Assembly (NCBI GenBank): GCA_037385045.1
Contig: JARRNJ010000080.1
Span: 1-10,835 of the forward strand
DNA from: JARRNJ01 sp037385045
GTDB lineage: Bacteria; Pseudomonadota; Gammaproteobacteria; JASBUN01
Reading direction: 5' to 3'
Length of the DNA stretch: 10,835 bases
The position numbers were made by a program, and so were the translations under genes. The number at the start of each line of letters is the position of its first letter. The first letter of the stretch is position 1. This document shows positions 6,622 to 10,835 of the stretch, in pieces. A model generated the notes under the pieces. That model was given only the letters and a program-made list of their open reading frames with translations. It had not been told where the DNA came from and did no database searches.

Positions 6622-6635
6622 GTAACCTGGGTCAC
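6622..6635 (+). promoter_or_regulatory. Weak Fnr-type box upstream of usp
   Basis: GTAAC-CTGG-GTCAC is a 14-bp inverted repeat with one mismatched pair. It matches 10 of 14 positions of the perfect box before soxX (TTGACCTGCGTCAA). It lies 175 nt before the usp ATG, which is far for direct activation unless the leader is long. Confidence 0.25.
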
Positions 6636-6747
6636 GTGAAAGAGCGTACCGACCGCGGCACCGCTCCGGCGATGCCCTGTCGGCCGCCCTGCCGGTCCAC
6701 TGGACACGGGCGCGCATCGGGCGCAATGTCTCCATTGGAGTTGCATC

Positions 6748-6760
6748 GGTCGGACCGACC
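6748..6760 (+). repeat. 13-bp palindrome in the usp leader
   Basis: GGTCGG-A-CCGACC is a perfect inverted repeat ending 49 nt before the usp start codon. It could be an operator or a small hairpin; no regulator is known. Confidence 0.3.
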
Positions 6761-6809
6761 TGACCACGACCACCCTTCTTGCCCACCGCTGTCAAACGAG
6801 GAGGCCAGT

Positions 6810-7253
6810 ATGGGAATCTACGAACGTATCCTTTGCGCCGTCGACTTTTCCGGGCTAAGTGAGGCGGCGTGTGCCCGCGCGATTGCCTTGACGCGCCACT
6901 TCAAGGCTCAACTCACCCTGCTGCATGTCGTGGAGTACTTTCCGGAAGATCGATCGAACGAGATCATCGCCCCCGAGATCGAGGACCCGAGCGGTTACCA
7001 GGAAACTCGCGCCCGCCAAGGCTTGCACGAATTGGCTGGGCGCCTGGGATACAGGGAAGCGAAACAAGAGGTCCTGTTCAGTCCGCACTCGGCCTGGCAT
7101 GAGATCCTGCGTTTCGCCGGCACCCACGAAACGGACTTGATCGTGTTGGGTTGCCATGGGCATCACGGCATGGCCACGCTGCTCGGTTCCACGGCCAACG
7201 GCGTCGTCAACCGCGCGCCCTGCGACGTTCTGGCAGTGCGTCCCGAATCATGA
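6810..7253 (+). CDS. UspA-family universal stress protein
   Basis: A single-domain universal stress protein of 147 residues. It opens with the family start MGIYERILCAVDFS, has the LTLLHVVEY strand (about 35-43), and ends with the nucleotide-loop region LIVLGCHGHHGMATLLGSTANGVVNRAPCDVLAVRPES. The loop has glycines at 114, 117, 120 and 126 with Ser127-Thr128, close to the ATP-binding pattern G-2x-G-9x-G(S/T) but one residue shorter, as in UspA-like members, so ATP binding is uncertain. ATG 6810 is preferred over upstream starts because GAGGAGG lies 5 nt before it. These cytoplasmic proteins help survival under starvation, oxygen limitation or other stress. It is divergent from the Crp/Fnr gene and about 200 nt before soxX in the same direction; co-transcription is possible, but soxX has its own box. 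Confidence 0.92.
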   Translation: MGIYERILCAVDFSGLSEAACARAIALTRHFKAQLTLLHVVEYFPEDRSNEIIAPEIEDPSGYQETRARQGLHELAGRLGYREAKQEVLFSPHSAWHEILRFAGTHETDLIVLGCHGHHGMATLLGSTANGVVNRAPCDVLAVRPES

Positions 7254-7389
7254 TGCAGGCGGCTGTGAGAGTGACCGGTCCGGCGCGTGTTTCGCGCGGC
7301 GCGGTATGTCAATCAGCGCTGCCGCGGACCCGTTGACACCTGCTGCCGTGCCGCGAACCCGGCGCCGCCGGCGCGGGAATTCGGCGAGG

Positions 7390-7403
7390 TTGACCTGCGT
7401 CAA
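7390..7403 (+). promoter_or_regulatory. Perfect Fnr/FixK-type box before soxXA
   Basis: TTGAC-CTGC-GTCAA is a perfect palindrome with the TTG-N8-CAA core bound by Fnr/FixK/NnrR-type regulators. If it is a class II site (centre at -41.5), transcription starts near 7438, the -10 falls near CAGACT (7425-7430), which keeps the two most conserved positions (A2 and T6), and the leader to the soxX ATG is about 20 nt with the AGGTGG ribosome site inside it. The geometry fits well; which protein binds is unknown. Confidence 0.6.
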
Positions 7404-7458
7404 GATCCTCCTGCCGGACGATGGCAGACTGATTTTGACAAACAGGTGGTTCCGGCCC

Positions 7459-7941
7459 ATGGTTTGGTTTGAAAAAGTCCAATTCGCGTTCATGTTCATC
7501 CGCATCCTGCCAGCCTGCGCTTTGCTGCTGTTGCTGCCCGGCCCGGCCTGGTCCGGCGGGACTCCCTACTACGATTGGCAGGCCAAGGACCTCGCCATTG
7601 CCAAACCCCTGGGCGGCCTGACGGGCAATGCGCAACGGGGCCGGGCAGTGGTCATCGATCGCGATCGCGGCAACTGCCTGGCCTGCCATCGTCTGCCGAT
7701 CCCGGACGAGCCCATGCAGGGCACCGTGGGGCCGCCCCTGGTCGGTATCGGCGCGCGCCTGAGCGAGGCCCAGCTGCGGCTGCGGGTGGTGAACGAGCAG
7801 TTGGTCAACCCCGCCACCATCATGCCGCGCTTCTACGCCCGCCCCGGAACCCTGAACCGGCCGCTTCCCGCCTATAACACCACCATCCTGAGCGCACAGG
7901 ACATCGAGGACGTGGTCGCCTACTTGAAGACGCTACGGTGA
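7459..7941 (+). CDS. soxX: SoxX, monoheme cytochrome c subunit of SoxAX
   Basis: A 160-residue periplasmic c-type cytochrome, the small subunit of SoxAX. With SoxA it joins thiosulfate oxidatively to the carrier cysteine of SoxYZ, passing two electrons on. The signal peptide core is IRILPACALLLLLPGPAWSGG (about 14-34). The heme motif is CLACH (Cys73, Cys76, His77) in GNCLACHRLP, and the probable axial Met is Met122 in NPATIMPRFYA. Other SoxX hallmarks are MQGTVGPPLVGIGARL (86-101), AYNTTILSAQDIEDVVAYLKTLR at the C terminus. ATG 7459 has AGGTGG 9 nt upstream; ATG 7492 would give a shorter signal peptide and remains possible. The stop overlaps the soxA start (GTGA), so expression is coupled. 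An Fnr-type box lies 56 nt before the start codon. Confidence 0.93.
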   Translation: MVWFEKVQFAFMFIRILPACALLLLLPGPAWSGGTPYYDWQAKDLAIAKPLGGLTGNAQRGRAVVIDRDRGNCLACHRLPIPDEPMQGTVGPPLVGIGARLSEAQLRLRVVNEQLVNPATIMPRFYARPGTLNRPLPAYNTTILSAQDIEDVVAYLKTLR

Positions 7942-8717
7942 AAATCGCGACCGGCACCAAACTCACGTGGGTGCTGCTGGCGGCACTGTTGGCACTGCAT
8001 GCGGGCATTGCCCGGGCGCTGCAGCCGCGGTCCGACTACGAGCTGCTCAGCGACGATCTCAAACAGATGCAGAACGACGAGTTTGCCAATCCGGGCATGT
8101 TGACCGTGGAGAAAGGCAGGACGCTGTTCGCAAAACCCGGCTATAACGGCAAGGCCTGCGCCAGCTGCCACGGCAAGGATGGGGCAAAGCTGGATCCCGT
8201 GGCCATCGCCGCCTACCCGGTCTACAAACCCAAGCGCGGCCCGGTGACCCTGCAGAGCCAGATCAACTATTGCTGGAGCGAACGCATGGACGAGTTTCCC
8301 ATGCTCTACGACGCCGACGCGCTCGTGGCGCTGGAGACCTTCGTGCGCTACCTGGCGCGCGGCCAACCGGTGCACGTGGACATCAGCGGGCCCATGCGCG
8401 CGCACTACGAAGCCGGTCGGCGGCTGTTCGAAACCCGCATCGGCCAGCGCGACATGGCCTGCGTGCAGTGCCACGAACAGCACGCGGGCCAGCACCTGCG
8501 GGGCCAGGTGCTGAACCAGGCCCAAATCAACGGCTTCCCCATCTACCGCATCACCAACGGACACATCCTGAGCCTGCACCAGAAGTATCGGGGCTGTTAC
8601 GCCACCCTGCGCGCGATGCCCTACCAGCCCGGTTCCGAGGAGTATATCGATCTGGAGACCTACATGGGCGCGCGCGGCAACGGCCTGCCCATCGAGACTC
8701 CGGCAATCCGGAGGTGA
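7938..8717 (+). CDS. soxA: SoxA, diheme cytochrome c catalytic subunit of SoxAX
   Basis: A 259-residue periplasmic cytochrome, the catalytic subunit of SoxAX (L-cysteine S-thiosulfotransferase) in thiosulfate oxidation. The signal peptide is residues 1 to about 27 (WVLLAALLALHAGIARA). Two heme c motifs are present: CASCH (Cys74, Cys77, His78) and CVQCH (Cys175, Cys178, His179), so this is the diheme form, not the monoheme type of some species. Cys112 (INYCWSERM) is the probable axial ligand of the first heme, and Cys220 (YRGCYATLRAMP) the active-site ligand cysteine, which is a persulfide in characterised SoxA. The C-terminal GSEEYIDLETYMGARGNGLPIETPAIRR is typical. The start is GTG 7938, overlapping the soxX stop by 4 bp; no strong Shine-Dalgarno, in line with coupled translation. 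No soxYZ, soxB or soxK follows. Confidence 0.94.
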   Translation: MKIATGTKLTWVLLAALLALHAGIARALQPRSDYELLSDDLKQMQNDEFANPGMLTVEKGRTLFAKPGYNGKACASCHGKDGAKLDPVAIAAYPVYKPKRGPVTLQSQINYCWSERMDEFPMLYDADALVALETFVRYLARGQPVHVDISGPMRAHYEAGRRLFETRIGQRDMACVQCHEQHAGQHLRGQVLNQAQINGFPIYRITNGHILSLHQKYRGCYATLRAMPYQPGSEEYIDLETYMGARGNGLPIETPAIRR

Positions 8718-8872
8718 GTACGTTTCGAGGTAAATGACCGGCTGTTGCTCACGCACCGCCGTTGCGCCATTCGCCGCGACAACAAAGGCCCGCAAACCGT
8801 ACCCGCATCCGGATCGCCGACCCGATGACAACCGCGCCGCATCGGCCAATCCGGTTGTTGCGAACCGGGCGT
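8718..8872. other. Convergent gap between soxA and the PEP-CTERM hydrolase
   Basis: No gene seen; soxK, sometimes found after soxA, is absent. A hairpin CCGGTT-GTTGCG-AACCGG (8851-8868; 6-bp arms, 6-nt loop) lies just before the hydrolase stop and could end transcription from either side, but it has no T-run. Confidence 0.35.
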
Positions 8873-9877
8873 CTACTCCGGCCGCCCCGATACCTTCTTC
8901 GACGCGCCCAGAACGACCAGTCCCAGAGCGATCAGCGCCACGGTAGCCGGCTCCGGTACCGTGCGCAGGGCGTTGACGGCAAGAATGCGATGCGTTGCCG
9001 TCGTCGGGTGTTCCAGGTCCCAGAACAGATACTGCTCTGGATTGGAGCAGGTGGTGCCGCCCGGCGTTACATAGCCGCTGTAGCACGTATCTGTTACGTT
9101 GGTCAGCCCGTAATCGGCCGGGTTCGCATAGACCTGATCCAGCAATCCAAATACGTCCAGGCGCATCAGATCGACGCCGGGGAATGACGAACCAATGTTG
9201 TTCAGGAGGCCGGCCAACCCCAGGTTGAAATTCATCACGAAGTTGGAGACCAGCGGATTCGGCGCACCTCCGCTGATAGCAGTCACGGCGGGTATGATTC
9301 CGAGGTCCGGAACATTGGGCACCAGGATATTGCGCGCCCCCGCGGCAGCCAGACTGGCAACCACGTTACCGAGGTCAGCGGCCGTAGCGTTGAGATCGGA
9401 GGTCGGATCGTACGTCGGGTCGGCCATTACCCGCCCAAGGATATCCGACAGATTGTTGGATCCACCCCAGACAACGTATAGCGCGTTGGGATCCGCGGCA
9501 CCTCCACCCAGGCTTGCCAGGTAGGAATCGCGCTGCTCGAGCAGACTCGCGGCGAATGGGCTGGCGGAGGCGCGATAGCCCGTGCGTGCGCCGCCGTAGG
9601 CATAGTCGGTACCACCGGCCAACGAAGGCGTGACCGTCAGGCCGAGGCCCTGAGACAAGTAGTCAATATAGTTTCGGCCGTCGGTGAACCGTCCGTGGGT
9701 CGTGCCATCGGTGTATTCGGGCGGCGGAATGACGCCGCCCGTAACGATGCTGTCGTTGCCGATATCCGATAGGCTGTCCCCAAACACGTAGAGGTTGCTG
9801 TACGGCAGCGCATGGACGGAAAACGGCAATTGAATCAGGAACGCAACGACGAGTCTCGCAAACAGCATTTTTTTCAT
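8873..9877 (-). CDS. Secreted GDSL/SGNH-family hydrolase with PEP-CTERM sorting signal
   Basis: A 334-residue exported esterase/lipase-type hydrolase. The signal peptide is residues 1 to about 23 (MKKMLFARLVVAFLIQLPFS). The GDSL block is VFGDSLSD with nucleophile Ser35; the block III Asn is Asn141 in VVWGGSNNLSD (GxNN rather than the usual GxND); the Asp/His pair is Asp287 and His290 in FWDLEHPT. The C terminus is a PEP-CTERM tail: VPEP (307-310), a hydrophobic helix (ATVALIALGLVVLGA) and a short basic end (SKKVSGRPE). Such tails are recognised by an exosortase and mark proteins of the surface or exopolysaccharide matrix; no exosortase gene is in the window. The ATG at 9877 has AGGGAGA about 9 nt upstream. 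A sigma-54-type element and two hairpins lie upstream. The substrate is unknown. Confidence 0.9.
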   Translation of the reverse strand: MKKMLFARLVVAFLIQLPFSVHALPYSNLYVFGDSLSDIGNDSIVTGGVIPPPEYTDGTTHGRFTDGRNYIDYLSQGLGLTVTPSLAGGTDYAYGGARTGYRASASPFAASLLEQRDSYLASLGGGAADPNALYVVWGGSNNLSDILGRVMADPTYDPTSDLNATAADLGNVVASLAAAGARNILVPNVPDLGIIPAVTAISGGAPNPLVSNFVMNFNLGLAGLLNNIGSSFPGVDLMRLDVFGLLDQVYANPADYGLTNVTDTCYSGYVTPGGTTCSNPEQYLFWDLEHPTTATHRILAVNALRTVPEPATVALIALGLVVLGASKKVSGRPE

Positions 9878-9896
9878 TATTGGGTTCTCCCTGACT

Positions 9897-9933
9897 GGGC
9901 GGACGCCCTTGCTGCCGCCTCACGGCGGCAGCA
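9897..9933 (-). repeat. Two tandem hairpins in the leader of the PEP-CTERM hydrolase
   Basis: Stem 1 is GGGCG-GA-CGCCC (9897-9908; 5 bp, tight loop). Stem 2 is TGCTGCCGCC-TCAC-GGCGGCAGCA (9910-9933; perfect 10-bp stem, 4-nt loop). They are separated by one base and end 20 nt before the start codon, just before the ribosome binding site. They would be transcribed if the sigma-54 promoter at 9978-9992 is used. No T-run follows, so a control or stabilising role is more likely than termination. Confidence 0.55.
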
Positions 9934-9977
9934 CCCGGTTACAACTTTATCCGATCCAGCAGCCACTGTCTGCTTGC

Positions 9978-9992
9978 GGCAAGGGCGTTGCC
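9978..9992 (-). promoter_or_regulatory. Sigma-54 (-24/-12) promoter for the PEP-CTERM hydrolase
   Basis: The minus strand reads GGCAACGCCCTTGCC. The invariant GG and GC are exactly 10 bases apart, and GGCA and TTGC match the RpoN consensus TGGCACG-N4-TTGC(A/T) at the most conserved positions. A start near 9967 gives a leader of about 90 nt. PEP-CTERM genes in some bacteria are known to be RpoN-dependent under the PrsK/PrsR two-component system, which supports the call. Confidence 0.6.
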
Positions 9993-10063
9993 GAAATGCC
10001 GAGTTATAGGCCGAACGAAAACCCCTTTCATCGCGTCAACGGATCGTTCGATTGCAGACCGGC

Positions 10064-10549
10064 ATGCTGGCGCGCAGCGCGCACCTGAACCTTAAGCACG
10101 GCGACGGCATGGGGGCGGCCAAGCTCGCGGCCGACTTCGGCGCCGTCGTGATCCTCCCAGCCATAGCCTCGGCGTTGCTCTATGGCCACTGCGCCAAGGA
10201 CGAGAGCTACTTCAACTGTCTTGGCCGCGAGATCGGGCTGTACTTCGCCGGGTTCTTCCCGATCATCCGCGACGTGGTGATGGCAAGCTGGGGCAGCTAC
10301 GGCTATCGCATGTCGCCGATCGGCTCAGCCGGTGACGCCGTTGCACAACTCCCGGCGGCCACCTACCGGCTCGCGACTGGGGAGAGCACGCCGGCCGATC
10401 CTGAGCGGGTATTGATCGGCGCCGCCTATTCGCTGGGCTTGCCAGGCCTGCAGATCTGGCGGACCTTCGATCATTTAGAGCAGGTCTACAGCGGGGAAAC
10501 CGACTTCAACCCGTGGTACTTGGTCATGGGCCAGCCGCACGCGAAATAG
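10064..10549 (+). CDS. Fragment resembling the C-terminal end of a phage large polyvalent protein
   Basis: About 161 residues with two hydrophobic segments (AADFGAVVILPAIASALLYG and IGLYFAGFFPIIRDVVMASW), followed by YGYRMSPIGSAGDAV, ERVLIGAAYSLGLPGLQIWRTFDHLEQVYSGETDFNP. This order, two membrane-like helices, a YGY...SP turn, a GLP..Q.WRT block and a short end, is the pattern I associate with the last segment of very large phage proteins. Those proteins run to thousands of residues, so this would be an orphan end. The frame is open upstream of this ATG back to 10010 (ERKPLSSRQRIVRLQTG) and then meets TAG at 10007-10009, and no ribosome binding site precedes the ATG or the TTG at 10052. It is probably a non-functional prophage remnant. 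Family assignment is by memory of the pattern only. Confidence 0.5.
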   Translation: MLARSAHLNLKHGDGMGAAKLAADFGAVVILPAIASALLYGHCAKDESYFNCLGREIGLYFAGFFPIIRDVVMASWGSYGYRMSPIGSAGDAVAQLPAATYRLATGESTPADPERVLIGAAYSLGLPGLQIWRTFDHLEQVYSGETDFNPWYLVMGQPHAK

Positions 10550-10609
10550 GCGCGGAGCGCTGCTGACCGGGCCACCAAGGTCGTAAATGCCGGTTAGCGG
10601 GCCCCTCTG

Positions 10610-10835
10610 TTACAATATCCTTGCTAAAACCCCTGAAACAAGGAGGCATGATTCCACACGCGATAAGTCAGACAGGGAAAGCGCGATGCCGAGCACACCG
10701 TCGGGCTTGCCGGCTGCGTCTCGGAGGGAATAGCCCAACAGGATGACGGGGCGGCCACTCGCCGCGTCGATAAATAGGCTACTGAGCGTCATCGTCGTGG
10801 ATGAGAGTGTCTGATGCAGCCATGTCGGGGCTTGC
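10610..10835 (-). pseudogene. Truncated extracellular sensor (Cache-like) domain fragment
   Basis: The minus frame, open from the right edge, contains SGRPVILLGYSLRDAAGKPDGVLGIALSLSDLSRV. This resembles the middle of periplasmic Cache/PDC sensor domains of diguanylate cyclases and histidine kinases (RPV...YPLRD..G.P.GVL...L.L..L). After about 10658 the frame turns to unrelated sequence (ESCLLVSGVLARIL) and stops at 10610, so no transmembrane helix, HAMP, PAS or GGDEF part can follow. The 5' part lies outside the window. The break coincides with a plus-strand RBS and ATG (10641-10650), suggesting a rearrangement. Likely dead. Confidence 0.5.
10611..10650 (+). promoter_or_regulatory. Promoter/RBS/ATG remnant with no gene behind it
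   Basis: A TACAAT -10-like hexamer (10611-10616) is followed by AAACAAGGAGGCATG, with an AAGGAGG-type Shine-Dalgarno and ATG at 10648-10650. The frame from that ATG runs only 32 codons (stop 10744-10746) through sequence that is antisense to the sensor fragment and has no protein-like features. The Shine-Dalgarno is only one or two bases from the ATG, which is tight. It looks like the 5' end of a lost gene. Confidence 0.35.

Larger units (their letters stand above)
6323..6809. other. Divergent regulatory region between Crp/Fnr copy 2 and usp
   Basis: No gene supported; open frames running through here are GC-driven extensions of the flanking genes. It must hold promoters for the regulator (minus) and the stress protein (plus). 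An AT-richer stretch at about 6380-6415 is the probable core promoter of the regulator. Two inverted repeats on the usp side (6622-6635 and 6748-6760) are possible protein-binding sites. Confidence 0.4.

Noticed and set aside
8851..8868. Hairpin CCGGTT...AACCGG as an intrinsic terminator of soxXA
   Set aside because: Only 6 bp with a 6-nt loop and no following T-run, so a terminator call is not supported; kept only as a note.
7920..9086. 388-codon minus-strand open frame opposite soxA
   Set aside because: It spans soxA and part of the hydrolase gene, has shadow-like composition and no motif; both real genes have full diagnostic residues.
1..10835. CRISPR array, tRNA, rRNA, toxin-antitoxin or defence system
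   Set aside because: No regularly spaced direct repeats, no cloverleaf or rRNA-like sequence, and no gene with defence-type motifs was seen on either strand.

Overview
The window is GC-rich bacterial DNA that looks like a chemolithotrophic, sulfur-oxidising gammaproteobacterium (Chromatiales/Ectothiorhodospiraceae-like; this placement is inference). The reasons are an adjacent soxX-soxA pair encoding the SoxAX cytochrome of thiosulfate oxidation, a PEP-CTERM exported protein, an HPP/CBS pair, a PilZ protein and a UspA-type stress protein. No rRNA, tRNA, CRISPR array or intact insertion sequence was seen.

Layout, left to right. 1-1012 (minus): a CBS-domain gene followed by an HPP-family membrane protein that runs off the left edge; the two are coupled by a GTGA stop/start overlap. 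1013-1604: a long non-coding stretch with the CBS-HPP promoter region (an AT-rich island with an 18-bp near-palindrome) and several strong inverted repeats beyond the gdh stop. 1605-2948 (minus): a hexameric-type glutamate dehydrogenase. 3203-3784 (plus): a LEA14/WHy-type lipoprotein, convergent with a PilZ protein (3779-4120, minus); their stop codons share the palindrome TCATGA. 4453-5178 and 5564-6322 (minus): two closely related Crp/Fnr-type regulators, evidently a tandem duplication. 6810-7253 (plus): a UspA-family protein. 7459-8717 (plus): soxX and soxA, also joined by a GTGA overlap and preceded by a perfect TTGAC-N4-GTCAA Fnr-type box. 8873-9877 (minus): a GDSL/SGNH hydrolase with a PEP-CTERM sorting tail, preceded by a good sigma-54 -24/-12 element and two hairpins in its leader. 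10010-10835: gene debris, namely the C-terminal end of what looks like a phage large polyvalent protein and a truncated sensor (Cache-like) domain next to a promoter/RBS/ATG that leads to no gene.

How the genes may work together. SoxXA is the periplasmic enzyme that loads thiosulfate onto SoxYZ; soxYZ, soxB and soxK are not here, so the rest of the pathway must lie elsewhere. The Crp/Fnr pair, the stress protein and the Fnr-type boxes suggest a locus tied to respiratory state, but the recognition helices of the two regulators differ from Fnr, so it is not shown that they bind these boxes. Glutamate dehydrogenase and the HPP membrane protein (the family includes nitrite transporters) are both nitrogen-related, but the sequence shows no direct link.

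No clearly new multi-gene system is present. The best leads are the duplicated atypical Crp/Fnr regulators beside an Fnr-boxed soxXA, the sigma-54 promoter with tandem leader hairpins of the PEP-CTERM hydrolase, and the scar at the right end.
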